Of a DNA stretch of 64,000 nt, positions 28,095 through 36,383 are shown one piece after another. Under the pieces are notes generated by a model. That model did not search any database, was not told where the DNA came from, and was given only the letters and a program-made list of their open reading frames with translations. Both the position numbers and the translations under genes were made by a program. Position 1 is the stretch's first letter, and each line of letters begins with the position of its first letter. Source of the DNA: Pseudothauera rhizosphaerae (lineage in GTDB: Bacteria; Pseudomonadota; Gammaproteobacteria; Burkholderiales; Rhodocyclaceae); contig NZ_SSOD01000013.1 in assembly GCF_004801305.1 (NCBI RefSeq), forward strand, positions 1 through 64,000. The letters are read 5' to 3'.

Positions 28095-28382
28095 TCAGGC
28101 CGTCAACGCTTCGATGACGGCCGCAGGGTTGCGCTCGATCACGTTCAGCAGGACCAACGCCGGGCCGTGTGGTGTGCGGTCGCCCCGCTCCCAATGGCGC
28201 AGGGTGGCGGTGGAAAAGCCGAAGCGGGCGGCGAACTGTTCCTGCGTCATCCCCACCCTGCTGCGCAACGCCCTTACATCCACAGGACGCGGCCGGTGAA
28301 TGCGGGTTTCGGGTGCGCGGCCTTCGGCGTGCTCGATGGCTTCCAGTAGCCCGCGCTTGATGCTGTCGAATGCAGTGCTCAT
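28095..28382 (-). CDS. HTH antitoxin of a type II toxin-antitoxin pair
   Basis: A 95-aa XRE/HigA-type (NadS-like) protein. The helix-turn-helix is VGMTQEQFAARFGFSTATLR (about residues 43-62), followed by HWERGDRTPHGPALVLLNVI, a common ending of these antitoxins. It should neutralise the toxin encoded just upstream and repress the operon. ATG 28382 overlaps the toxin stop (ATGA); an ATG at 28400 would add six residues. The order toxin first, antitoxin second is that of higBA-like modules. Confidence 0.85.
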   Translation of the reverse strand: MSTAFDSIKRGLLEAIEHAEGRAPETRIHRPRPVDVRALRSRVGMTQEQFAARFGFSTATLRHWERGDRTPHGPALVLLNVIERNPAAVIEALTA

Positions 28383-28720
28383 TTTCGTTTCCCTTTCCAT
28401 GCCTTGACGAGTAACGCTGTCAGCGTTGCCAGCTCGTTGCGCTCCGCGTGGCTCAAGTTGGCACGCTCACCCTTGGTGAACAGAGTCAGCAGGTACAGCG
28501 GCATGGCGTCATCGTGAAAGTAATAGATGACGCGGACGCCCCCGCTCTTGCCCTGCGAACCGCGCCGCCAGCGCAGCTTGCGCAGGCCTCCCGTGCCAAC
28601 CATCAGATCCCCGTCCTTCGGGTGTTCCGCCAGGTAGCGGATGATGTCCTGCCGCTCCTCCTCGCTCAGCAACTTGTCGGCGGCGCGGATGTACTCGGGC
28701 AGTTCGGCAACGGTTTGCAT
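28379..28720 (-). CDS. RelE/HigB-type toxin
   Basis: A 113-aa toxin of the RelE superfamily. The family core is seen in LRKLRWRRGSQGKSGGVRVIYYF (about residues 46-68) and LYLLTLFTKGERANLSHAE, where basic and aromatic residues form the mRNA-cleaving face in relatives. It would cut mRNA at the ribosome when free of antitoxin. The gene is the first of a two-gene operon and lies between the tRNA-Lys genes and a 171-bp gap (28721-28891) in which I see nothing. Confidence 0.85.
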   Translation of the reverse strand: MQTVAELPEYIRAADKLLSEEERQDIIRYLAEHPKDGDLMVGTGGLRKLRWRRGSQGKSGGVRVIYYFHDDAMPLYLLTLFTKGERANLSHAERNELATLTALLVKAWKGKRK

Positions 28721-28891
28721 GGTTCAGAGTGTAATCCACTGGAACAGTTCAAACCATCATCAGGCGGTGCGCTTCCTATCCGCCCTCGCGCGCCGCATGT
28801 ACGTCCATACCTACCTGCGTGCTCGACAGGCCCTCGCGGGAGCGGACGCGGCTGCCCGGCTGAACGCCGTCGGCATGCCGCGGCGGCCGGC

Positions 28892-30283
28892 TCAGCGCGA
28901 ACGCAGGATATCCACGTCGGCGCGGTTGCGCTCGTCGGTGTACGGCACCGCCGCTTCCGGCGGCGGCCCGGCGAAGCACTGCACCAGCACGTTGCCCAGC
29001 GGGCGGTCGTGGAACAGGATTTCCACCCCGCAGCGGCCGAATTCCGCCTCGATGGTGGCCAGCAGGTTGCGCGCGTAGGGCGTGGCCAGGCGCGTATCGA
29101 CGATCAGGTTGGCGAACATCGTGCCGTCAGGCGTGAGTACGCGGCGGGTGTCGCGCCAGAATTCCCGCGTGACCAGGTGGGCGGGGATGTTGGTGAGGGC
29201 GCTATAGGCGTCTACCACCACCACGTCGAAGCGCTCCGCGCTGCGGGCGACGAAGCGGCGCGCGTCGGCGACGATGAACTCGCCGCGGATCGGCTCGCCG
29301 AGGAAGTCGCGTTCGGCCAGTTCGCGCACCGCGGGGTCGATGTCCACGTACAGGTAGTCGTTTTCCGTCGTGCGGTGGGACAGCGTGAACCCGCCCGCGC
29401 CCAGCACCAGGATGCGTCTGCCGGTGAGGCCCATGTCCTCGAAGCGCGTGCGCAGGTGCTCGATGTAGCGGGTGTAGCGCGGCGGCTCGCTGCGGTCGAT
29501 CAGCGAGGCCGGCGAGTTGTTGATCCAGAACACCTGCGGGTCGCGCATGCCGGGCAGGGCGACCGGTGCCGCTTCCACGCGGTAGGTGGCGTAGGCGGTC
29601 TCGATCTGCTGCGGCAGCACCACGTTGACGGCCACCGCGCCGGCGGCGATCGCGGCGCCGGCCAGCACGCCCGTCCAGCGCGGCGCCCCCGGATCGCGGA
29701 GAAAGGGCGCCACCAGCACCAGCAGGCCCGCGCTGATCAGCACCGCGGCGCCCACCCCCAGCCACTGCATGACCACGACCGACAGCACCAGCGAGCCGAG
29801 GAAGGACCCCAGCGTGGACCAGTACAGCGCCGCGCCGCTGCGCGCGCCGGCACGCTCGTGGCGCAGCAGGTTGGTGAGCACCGGGACGGTCTGGCCGAGC
29901 AGCCAGGCCACCGGGCACAGCACGCCGCCGACCAGCAACAGGTAGGCGAGCGGCGTCGGCTGCAGGTGAGCGAACAGCGCATCGACCACCGGCCCGGCCA
30001 GGCCGATGGCGATCAGCGCGGCGGCGCGCAGGAAGTTGCGCCGCACGCGGACGAGATAGCCGCGCTCCACCCGCCCGCCGGCCTGGTAGCCGAGCGCCAG
30101 CGCGAGCAGGAAGAAGCCGATGGTGGGCGCGGTGACGGTGATCGCGCTGCCCATGTGCGGCACCAGGCGGCGCAGGGCGAGGATTTCCGCGCCGAGGGAG
30201 GAGAAGCCCTCGACGAACACCGTGGCGAACAGCACGGCGGCGGGCAGGACGGTGGCGGGCGTATCCGGACGTGCGGCTGACAT
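28892..30283 (-). CDS. Membrane-fused spermidine synthase-like protein
   Basis: A 463-aa protein. The N-terminal half has about seven hydrophobic helices (residues 13-235), as in the MFS-like part of fused spermidine-synthase proteins. The C-terminal half (about 255-463) is a Rossmann methyltransferase-like domain of the spermidine synthase fold: ILVLGAGGFTLS (motif I), YLYVDIDPAVREL and FIVADARRFV, then VVVDAYS. The family is widespread, but its product is not settled and aminopropyl transfer is not certain. It reads in the same direction as the large GGDEF/EAL gene, 84 bp downstream of it. Confidence 0.8.
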   Translation of the reverse strand: MSAARPDTPATVLPAAVLFATVFVEGFSSLGAEILALRRLVPHMGSAITVTAPTIGFFLLALALGYQAGGRVERGYLVRVRRNFLRAAALIAIGLAGPVVDALFAHLQPTPLAYLLLVGGVLCPVAWLLGQTVPVLTNLLRHERAGARSGAALYWSTLGSFLGSLVLSVVVMQWLGVGAAVLISAGLLVLVAPFLRDPGAPRWTGVLAGAAIAAGAVAVNVVLPQQIETAYATYRVEAAPVALPGMRDPQVFWINNSPASLIDRSEPPRYTRYIEHLRTRFEDMGLTGRRILVLGAGGFTLSHRTTENDYLYVDIDPAVRELAERDFLGEPIRGEFIVADARRFVARSAERFDVVVVDAYSALTNIPAHLVTREFWRDTRRVLTPDGTMFANLIVDTRLATPYARNLLATIEAEFGRCGVEILFHDRPLGNVLVQCFAGPPPEAAVPYTDERNRADVDILRSR

Positions 30284-30367
30284 GGGCGGGCGTGCCGCGG
30301 GGCCGGCACGGCGGTGGAAGGGGAGAGCCGCATTATCCCGGCACGCGGTGGCCGCCGCCAGGGACAG

Positions 30368-33202
30368 TCACCCGGCCTGGCCGCGCAGCAGGGGCAAGGC
30401 GGAGAATTCCTCCGGCGGCAGGGGGCGGCCGAACAGGTAGCCCTGCATGGAATCACAGCCGTGCTGGAACAACTGGCGCTGCTGCTGGGCGGTTTCCACG
30501 CCTTCGGCGACCACGCGCATCTGCAGGCTGTGGGCCATGGCAATGATGGCGGCGACGATGGATTCGGCGTTCGCCCCGGCGACCATGGCGCCGACGAAGG
30601 ACTGGTCGATCTTCAGCGTGTCGATGGGGAAGCGGCGCAGGTAGGCGAAGCTGGAGTAGCCGGTGCCGAAGTCGTCGAGCGCCAGTCCGATGCCGAGGCG
30701 CTTGAGCCGGTGCAGCATGTCCTCGGTGCGCTCGGCGTCGCCCATCAGCATGCTTTCGGTCAGTTCGAGCTCCAGCAGGTGGGCGGGCAGGCCGGTCTGT
30801 TCCAGGATGGCGGCGATGCGCTCGGCCAGGTCGAGCTCGTGGAACTGGCGGGCGGACACGTTCACCGCGATACGCAGTTCGCCCAGGCCGCCTTCCAGCC
30901 AACGCCGCGCCTGGGTGCAGGCCTCGCGCAGCACCCATTCGCCGATGGGGCCGATCAGGCCGATCTCCTCGGCCAGCGGGATGAAGCGCATGGGCGGCAC
31001 ATTGCCCAGGCGCGGATGCTGCCAGCGCAGCAGCGCCTCGGCGCCCACCACGCGGCCGCTGCCGGCGTCCACCTGGGGCTGGTAGGCCAGAGACAGCTCA
31101 CCGCGCTCCAGCACCTGGCGCAGTTCCTGTTCGATTTCCAGGCGGTCCTGCACCTGGCGGTCCATCTCGACGGTGAAGAAGCGGATCGCGTTGCGCCCGG
31201 CCTCCTTGGCGCGATACATGGCCATGTCCGCGTTGCGCAGCAGGGTTTCCGCATCGTTGCCGTCGCGCGGATACAGGCTCACGCCGATGCTGCAGGTGAC
31301 GAAGAAGCTGCGCCCGTCCACGTCGATGGGGTCGGCCAGCGACTGCTGCACGCGGCGCAGCACCGCGTAGCCGTCCTGCTCGCCCGCGAGATCGGGCAAC
31401 AGCAGCACGAATTCGTCACCGCCCTGGCGTGCGGCGGTGTCGCCTTCGCGCAGCGCCCGCGCCAGGCGCAGCGAAACTTCCCGCAGCAGCACGTCGCCCC
31501 GGCCGTGGCCCAGGTTGTCATTGACCAGCTTGAAATGGTCCAGGTCGATGAAGGCCACCGCCAGCCCGTTGCGGTGGCGGTGGGCGACGTGCAGCGCCTG
31601 CTCCAGGCGGTCGCCCATCAGGCTGCGGTTGGGCAGCCCGGTGAGGGCATCGTACTTGGCCTGGTGTTCGATCTGGCGCAGGTAGAGGGTGCGCTCGGTG
31701 ACGTCCTTCAGCACGCCGACCACGTGCGGCGCGGCAGCCGGGTCGTCCCCGCCCACGCGGGTGAGCGAGCATTCGCACCAGAACGGCGTGCCGTCGGCGC
31801 GCTGCCCGGCCAGTTCGAGCCCGATGTCGCGCCGCGTGGCCAGCGCGGCGCGCAGATCGGCCAGGCTCCCGGCGTCGAAGCTGGACAGGGCTCCGGTGGG
31901 CGCGCCGATCAGCACTTCGCGCGGCAGGCCGGTGAGCCGCTGCACCGCGGGGTTGGCGTACAGCAGGCGCGGCTCAGCGGCCGTGACGTCGGCGATGAAG
32001 ACGCCGTCGCTGGAAGCCTCGATGGCGCGCTCGCGCAGCAGCAGCGCAGCTTCGGCCGCCTGCCGGGCACAGGCGGTGCGCTGGCTGGCGATGCCGAAGG
32101 CGAGGTCCTCCGCCAGTTCGCGCAGCAGGGCGACGCCGGCCGTGTCGAGGTCCACCGGCACGGCCGCGCCTATGGTCAGTGCGCCCAGCACCCGTTCGCC
32201 GTGGCGCAGCGGGAAACCGATCAGCGCGCCGCAGCCCGCCGCCTGCGCGGCCCGCCACAGGCCCGGGCCGGCATCGGTCGGATCGACGAGATGCACGACG
32301 CGGCGCGTGGCCACCGCGTCCAAGGCCGGGTCCTCGCCCCCTGCGTCCTGCTCGGCCAGCGCCGCGGCGAAGGCCTCGGCACGCCCGGCCCACGCCGCCT
32401 CGGCCGCTCGGCCCTCGTCGTTGCACAGGGAGATGCGGGCGAAGCGAAAGCCGCCGGAATCCACCAGTACCCGGCAGATACCGTCCAGCAGGCCGGCCTC
32501 GTTCTCGGCATGGACCAGGGTTTCGTTGCCGCGGCTGAGGGTACGCAGCAGGCGCTGCAGGCGCAGCATGGGCGCGACCACCAGCCCGCCGACGGCGAAG
32601 TTGAGCACGGCGACCAGCAGGGCCGCCATGCCCAGCACGGCCGCGATCATGTAGTTGCGCGAGGTGATCGAGGTACGGTTGAACTCGTCCTCGTAGCCGC
32701 TCGCGCCGATCAGCCAGCCCAGCCGCTCGTGCATGGAGATCACCGCCAGCTTGCGCCGCGGCGCCTCCTCGCCCCGTTCCGGGTTGCGCCACGCATAGCT
32801 GAGCGCGCCTTCGCGCTGTTCCAGCAGGCGCCGGATCACCGTACGGCTGCGCTCGTCGCCCTCGCCGAGTGCCGCCCCGCCGCGCGCCGGATGCACGACG
32901 AAGCGCCCGTAATCCGCCCCCGGCCTGGCGTCGATGATGAAGATGTAGCCGCTTTCGCCGATGACGACCTCGCCCAGGCGGCGGCGCAGCGCGTCCAGGC
33001 TGCCGCCTCCGCCGTGGTGGGCGTCCACCAGGTCGCGCACCAGTTCGTTGATGGCGCGCAGTTCGCGCTCCGCCTCACCGCGTCCCTGGCGGTCGAGATA
33101 GGCCACGCCGGCGAGCGCGAAGGGCAGCATCACCAGCACGACGACGATCGCCACGATGACCGACAACTTGGCCCGCAGACCCAACTGGGCGGGTCCTGCC
33201 AT
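30368..33202 (-). CDS. Cache-GAF-PAS-GGDEF-EAL cyclic di-GMP signalling protein
   Basis: A 944-aa membrane protein. TM1 (about 12-35) and TM2 (about 184-208) frame a periplasmic single Cache domain (GESGYIFIIDARPG at 82-95). Then follow a GAF domain (about 235-380), PAS (about 395-520), GGDEF and EAL. GGDEF is intact at 594-598 with an I-site R585-x2-D588; the EAL motif is E722-A-L followed by LRWQHP, and DDFGTGYSS and KIDQSFV are complete. Both synthesis and breakdown of cyclic di-GMP are possible. GGAGGAG before ATG 33202 fixes the start; further in-frame codons upstream do not look coding. It shares its 361-bp upstream gap with a divergent nif-type promoter. Confidence 0.9.
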   Translation of the reverse strand: MAGPAQLGLRAKLSVIVAIVVVLVMLPFALAGVAYLDRQGRGEAERELRAINELVRDLVDAHHGGGGSLDALRRRLGEVVIGESGYIFIIDARPGADYGRFVVHPARGGAALGEGDERSRTVIRRLLEQREGALSYAWRNPERGEEAPRRKLAVISMHERLGWLIGASGYEDEFNRTSITSRNYMIAAVLGMAALLVAVLNFAVGGLVVAPMLRLQRLLRTLSRGNETLVHAENEAGLLDGICRVLVDSGGFRFARISLCNDEGRAAEAAWAGRAEAFAAALAEQDAGGEDPALDAVATRRVVHLVDPTDAGPGLWRAAQAAGCGALIGFPLRHGERVLGALTIGAAVPVDLDTAGVALLRELAEDLAFGIASQRTACARQAAEAALLLRERAIEASSDGVFIADVTAAEPRLLYANPAVQRLTGLPREVLIGAPTGALSSFDAGSLADLRAALATRRDIGLELAGQRADGTPFWCECSLTRVGGDDPAAAPHVVGVLKDVTERTLYLRQIEHQAKYDALTGLPNRSLMGDRLEQALHVAHRHRNGLAVAFIDLDHFKLVNDNLGHGRGDVLLREVSLRLARALREGDTAARQGGDEFVLLLPDLAGEQDGYAVLRRVQQSLADPIDVDGRSFFVTCSIGVSLYPRDGNDAETLLRNADMAMYRAKEAGRNAIRFFTVEMDRQVQDRLEIEQELRQVLERGELSLAYQPQVDAGSGRVVGAEALLRWQHPRLGNVPPMRFIPLAEEIGLIGPIGEWVLREACTQARRWLEGGLGELRIAVNVSARQFHELDLAERIAAILEQTGLPAHLLELELTESMLMGDAERTEDMLHRLKRLGIGLALDDFGTGYSSFAYLRRFPIDTLKIDQSFVGAMVAGANAESIVAAIIAMAHSLQMRVVAEGVETAQQQRQLFQHGCDSMQGYLFGRPLPPEEFSALPLLRGQAG

Positions 33203-33439
33203 AACTCCTCCTGCCGCGTCCGGCCTCCAGGCCGGCCCGGTCATCGCCCGATGCCGGCCACAGGGTATCGCTGGGGGTCGTCGTCGTCCGGCTGTCCGCA
33301 CCGCGATGGGTGAAACGCGCGGATGCCCGATCGGTTGTCGCAAAATTTCCGGCAAACTTAACTCGACTGCCCGTTTTGGGCAATCGAATATTTCTCGGTC
33401 GCCGCGGATGTTGCCTTCCCGACTGCCGGCCCCACCCAT

Positions 33440-33455
33440 TGTCGGCTTTGCGACA
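33440..33455 (+). promoter_or_regulatory. NifA upstream activator site (TGT-N10-ACA)
   Basis: TGT at 33440-33442 and ACA at 33453-33455, within TTGTCGGCTTTGCGACAA, which is itself a good inverted repeat. It lies about 52 bp before the -24/-12 promoter of the LRV gene. A half-site TTGTCG is also seen at 33335-33340. The rest of this 361-bp gap (33203-33563) shows a small TGCCC-GTTTT-GGGCA hairpin (33368-33382) but no gene. Confidence 0.75.
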
Positions 33456-33506
33456 AACCTCCGGCGCGGATCACGCCCGGGTTGCGCCGCCGTGCCGCCC
33501 GCCTGC

Positions 33507-33522
33507 GGGCACGCGACTTGCG
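33507..33522 (+). promoter_or_regulatory. Sigma-54 promoter of the LRV operon
   Basis: GGGCAC-N5-TTGCG, with GG and GC exactly 10 bp apart (33508-33509 and 33520-33521). It differs from the consensus TGGCAC-N5-TTGCA at the first and last bases. The start is expected near 33533. Confidence 0.75.
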
Positions 33523-33563
33523 TACCCGCCCGACTGATCCACGATCCTGACGGTAGCCCGCCC

Positions 33564-34325
33564 TTGAACACCACCGCGCCCTCCTCCAGCCACGACTACC
33601 AGCCGCCGCAGAACCCCTGTACCCGCTGCAGGCTGCGTGAAGACACGCTGGTGCGCGGCGCCTGTGCGCCCGGCGACGCCTGTCTGGTGGTCAACAGCGG
33701 CCGCCAGATCGACCGCTTCCTGTCGCGCAACCGCGAATACGCCGAAGCCTGTCTGGACGATCCGTTCTGGGAGCGCCGCGCCATCGCCGTGCGCTGGGCG
33801 CCGGCCGAGGCCGCAGTGCGCCTGATCGACGACCCCGACGAAACTGTGCGCCGCGCGGTCGCCACGCGGGTCACCGGCGACGCGCTGCTGCGCCTGGCAC
33901 GCGACCCCGACCGGGAGGTGCGCGTCACCGTCGCCAGCCGGCTGCCGCCGGAACTGCTCGACCGCCTCATGGGCGACGCCGACTACGCGGTGCGCCTGCA
34001 GGTCGCGCGCCGCCTGCCGCACGGGCGTCTGCCGCGCATGGCGAAGGACCCGGACCTGGTGGTGCGCAAGGAAGTGGCCCGCCGCCTGCCGCCTTTCGCG
34101 CTGAGCCGCATGGCGCACGATCCGGACCCCGAAATCCGCGCCATCGCCGCCGCGCGCATGCTGCCCGACGACGCCGCGGGCATGCTCGCCGACCCGGCAT
34201 TCACGGTGCGCGCCGCCGCCATCGCCCAGGCCCCGCTCGATGCCGTGCGCGCCCTGCTCGACGACCCGGAACCCGACATCCGCCTGCTCGCGGCCGAACG
34301 CTGCGCCCGCCCGCCCGAATCCTGA
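33564..34325 (+). CDS. LRV repeat protein with N-terminal 4Fe-4S cluster
   Basis: A 253-aa protein resembling the leucine-rich-repeat-variant (LRV) protein of Azotobacter vinelandii, a 4Fe-4S protein of the nif neighbourhood. The N-terminal LRVFeS4 domain has C19, C22, C34 and C40 (CTRCR...GACAPGDAC). From about residue 70 there are seven or so 24-residue LRV repeats (DDPDETVRRAVATRVTGDAL, RDPDREVRVTVASRLPPELL and so on), which form a curved helical scaffold. Function is unknown; an Fe-S-dependent chaperone or docking role in nitrogenase biology is a guess. The start is taken as TTG 33564, the first good codon after the sigma-54 start point; no ATG is available there. Confidence 0.82.
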   Translation: MNTTAPSSSHDYQPPQNPCTRCRLREDTLVRGACAPGDACLVVNSGRQIDRFLSRNREYAEACLDDPFWERRAIAVRWAPAEAAVRLIDDPDETVRRAVATRVTGDALLRLARDPDREVRVTVASRLPPELLDRLMGDADYAVRLQVARRLPHGRLPRMAKDPDLVVRKEVARRLPPFALSRMAHDPDPEIRAIAAARMLPDDAAGMLADPAFTVRAAAIAQAPLDAVRALLDDPEPDIRLLAAERCARPPES

Positions 34326-34342
34326 AGACCGAGAACCGCGCC

Positions 34343-35302
34343 ATGAACGCACCTTCCCCCGCCGCCACCGCGGCCGTACCCGACCACCTGGACGAACTGG
34401 CCTCCCGCCTGTGCGCCGCCATCCGCCCGGTACCCGGCCATGCCACCCTGGTCGACGCCCTGCGCCGCGAAGGCGGGCCGCAATTCACCCCGCGCCTGTC
34501 GCGCGGCGGGTGGTTCCGCCCCGGGCGCATCCTGGACGCGGACGGCAACAGCGTGGCCGAAGACGCGCTGGGCTGGCTGGAACAGGCCTGGTCGGAGGTG
34601 GGCGAGGATGCCGATGCGCTCGCCGAGCGCTACCCCGGCTACCAGCTCACCCGCGACCAGGGCATCACCCATTACCTGGTGTCCATCCGCGGCACCGGCC
34701 CCACCGACTACCTGCAACTGGAAGTGGAGGAGCTGCAGGAGGTGAACAGCCATCCGCTGGACGCCTGCGAAGGCGCCGATTCGGTGGAAGCCCTGGTCGT
34801 ACGCCCCGAGGGCCTGCCGCCGCCGGCGCCCTTGGGCCGCCGGCGCTACAGCTTCCGCCGCCTGACCGACATCGCCACCCACCTCGTCCTCATCGGCGCG
34901 CAGGCAGGCAAGCCGGCGCCGGTGATGCGCTTCCTGGACGAATGGGCACGTTCCAGCGCCGGCCAGCAGCGCCACTTCAGCGATCACTGGGTGCTGGCGC
35001 TCTCGGAGCACCTGGACCGCTACCGCCAGACCCGCTTCAGCGCGGTGCCGGTGGCCGCCCACGCGCCGAGCTGGCAGGGCACCGAGGAGGCGCGCGGCAC
35101 CGAACTCGCGCAGCAGTTGCACGACTTCGACCGCGCCGCCGGCTACAGCTTCGCCTGGTACTTCCACATGGTCAGCGGACGGCGCGTGCCGCGCAGCCTG
35201 CCGCCCAAGGTGTATGCCGACCTGCAGGAAGACCTGGCCTACCTGCCCCAGCGCGACATCGCGCTGGTCAAGGAGTGGGTGGAGGCGCCGTACAGCATCT
35301 GA
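34343..35302 (+). CDS. Unknown 319-aa protein co-transcribed with the LRV gene
   Basis: I do not recognise this protein. It is acidic and soluble, has no signal peptide or membrane helix, and has only one cysteine (in LDACEGADS, and another in RLCAAIR near the N-terminus), so it is unlikely to bind an Fe-S cluster. The sequence alternates helices and strands (HYLVSIRGTGPTDYLQLEVE; RRRYSFRRLTDIATHLVLIG), and the C-terminal half is aromatic and helical (DFDRAAGYSFAWYFHMVSG). It starts 17 bp after the LRV gene, behind the same NifA/sigma-54 promoter, so expression under nitrogen-fixing conditions is expected. Its stop is 42 bp from the convergent NifX-like gene, in a GC-rich inverted repeat. Confidence 0.7.
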   Translation: MNAPSPAATAAVPDHLDELASRLCAAIRPVPGHATLVDALRREGGPQFTPRLSRGGWFRPGRILDADGNSVAEDALGWLEQAWSEVGEDADALAERYPGYQLTRDQGITHYLVSIRGTGPTDYLQLEVEELQEVNSHPLDACEGADSVEALVVRPEGLPPPAPLGRRRYSFRRLTDIATHLVLIGAQAGKPAPVMRFLDEWARSSAGQQRHFSDHWVLALSEHLDRYRQTRFSAVPVAAHAPSWQGTEEARGTELAQQLHDFDRAAGYSFAWYFHMVSGRRVPRSLPPKVYADLQEDLAYLPQRDIALVKEWVEAPYSI

Positions 35303-35344
35303 GGCGGCGGCACCGCGGTCTCGGCCGCGACGCCGCCGGACCGC

Positions 35345-35728
35345 TCAATGCCGCGCGAACAGGTCGCGCACGCTGCACAGCAGGCGGGTGGGGTCGAAGC
35401 GCACCCCGTCCAGCTCCTCGCCCGCCACCAGCTTCTCCACCGCCGTGCGCGGATCGTCCTCGCCGGTGAGCAGCACCTCGGCGCCGCGCTTGGCCAAGTG
35501 GCGGCGGAAGCCGTCGCCCGCGCTGCCGGCGATCACCAGCTCCACGCCGTCCAGCGGATGGGGGCCGGCGTCGTCGAAGTAGTGGAAGAGCTGCGCCTTC
35601 TCCAGATGCACGCGCTGCGGCTCGACCAAGGGATGGCCTGCTTCCCACTCGAACACCAGCCACTCCGCGGCCTTGCCGGCATGGCCGGCGATGCGCGCGA
35701 AATCGCGCGTGGCCACGGCGATCTTCAT
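35345..35728 (-). CDS. NifX/NafY-like dinitrogenase cofactor-binding domain protein
   Basis: A 127-aa single-domain member of the NifX/NifY/NafY and NifB C-terminal family. It begins MKIAVATRDFARIAGHAGKA, the typical first strand and loop, and has VELVIAGSAGDGFRRHLAKRG, the conserved central strand-helix. Proteins of this kind bind FeMo-co or its precursor NifB-co. It is distinct from the nifX gene at 40962. It is the third gene of the leftward ferredoxin operon, overlapping the NifZ-like gene (ATGA). A specific role as NafY or NifY cannot be decided from sequence alone. Confidence 0.8.
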   Translation of the reverse strand: MKIAVATRDFARIAGHAGKAAEWLVFEWEAGHPLVEPQRVHLEKAQLFHYFDDAGPHPLDGVELVIAGSAGDGFRRHLAKRGAEVLLTGEDDPRTAVEKLVAGEELDGVRFDPTRLLCSVRDLFARH

Positions 35729-35994
35729 GCGCCCACCGCCGGTTCGCAGTCCTGGGTCAACTCATGCACGAAGCAGCCCACCGGCGGTCCCAGCACCTGG
35801 TCCGCATCCTCGAAACGCACCGCGAAGATCTCGAGACCCGGCTGGCCTTCCACGTGGCCGGCCTTGACCACCACCCCGCGCGCGCCGGCCGCCGCCAGCA
35901 GGGCACCGTCGGGGGCGTCCGGCAGGCTGCCGTCGTTGTACAGGGCCTCGCGGGCGAAGACGATCTCGCCCAGGCCGTAGCTTGCGCCGTCCAT
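35725..35994 (-). CDS. Short NifZ-domain protein
   Basis: An 89-aa protein that matches one NifZ domain: YGLGEIVFAREALYNDGSLP (compare FDYGDAVRVTRNVRNDGTFP in the nifZ gene of this window), then ARGVVVKAGHVEG and LEIFAVRFEDADQVLGPPVGCFVHEL. NifZ aids maturation of the P-cluster in MoFe protein. This single-domain form is shorter than the two-domain nifZ at 49986. ATG 35994 is given; a GTG at 36003 overlapping the ferredoxin stop (GTGA) is an equally credible start. Confidence 0.75.
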   Translation of the reverse strand: MDGASYGLGEIVFAREALYNDGSLPDAPDGALLAAAGARGVVVKAGHVEGQPGLEIFAVRFEDADQVLGPPVGCFVHELTQDCEPAVGA

Positions 35995-35999
35995 GGCGC

Positions 36000-36323
36000 T
36001 CACCACACTTCCGCGGGCGCCTGCAGGCGCGCCACCGGGGAGCCCCCGATCAGGTGCTCGTCGATGATGGCCCCCACGTCGCCGGCCGTGACCCCGGCGT
36101 ACATGACGCCCTCCGGGTACACCAGCACGCTGGGGCCGGTGCCACAGGGACCCAGGCAGCCGGTGTTGGTCACCGCGTACTCGTTCCACAGGTTGCGCGC
36201 CTGGAAGGTCTCCAGGAAGGCCTGGTAGACCTCGCTGCAGCCCTTCTGCTGACAGGAGCCGCGGGGATGGCCGGGCGGGCGGCCCTGGACGCAGACGAGG
36301 ACGTGTTTCTTCGGCTTGGGCAT
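36000..36323 (-). CDS. Thioredoxin-like 2Fe-2S ferredoxin (Shethna FeSI type)
   Basis: A 107-aa ferredoxin of the thioredoxin-fold [2Fe-2S] family, like A. vinelandii FeSI and the Clostridium pasteurianum 2Fe-2S ferredoxin. Cysteines are C11, C24, C29, C56 and C60; four of these bind the cluster, with VTNTGCLGPCGTGP the typical second half. FeSI is encoded with nif genes in Azotobacter, and the clostridial protein interacts with MoFe protein. Here it is the first gene of a leftward operon with NifZ-like and NifX-like proteins, behind a sigma-54 promoter, so a role in nitrogenase electron transfer or maturation is likely. Confidence 0.88.
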   Translation of the reverse strand: MPKPKKHVLVCVQGRPPGHPRGSCQQKGCSEVYQAFLETFQARNLWNEYAVTNTGCLGPCGTGPSVLVYPEGVMYAGVTAGDVGAIIDEHLIGGSPVARLQAPAEVW

Positions 36324-36360
36324 GGTCGTTCTCCGTTTCCGTTGCTGTTCCCCCCTTGCC

Positions 36361-36377
36361 TAGCAAACCCGATGCCA
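36361..36377 (-). promoter_or_regulatory. Sigma-54 promoter of the ferredoxin operon
   Basis: On the minus strand this reads TGGCAT-N5-TTGCTA, with GG and GC exactly 10 bp apart. The start is expected near 36350, giving a leader of about 27 nt to ATG 36323. It lies back-to-back with the promoter at 36384, with only 6 bp between the two elements. No TGT-N10-ACA site was seen nearby. Confidence 0.75.
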
Positions 36378-36383
36378 GGCCGC

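Noticed and set aside
28114-28360. Small plus-strand frames opposite the antitoxin gene
   Set aside because: They overlap the HTH antitoxin on the other strand and have no recognisable motif or ribosome site.
33203-33574. N-terminal extension of the GGDEF-EAL protein upstream of 33202
   Set aside because: The frame stays open, but the added sequence is Arg/Pro-rich and covers the nif promoter, while a strong GGAGGAG site precedes the ATG at 33202.
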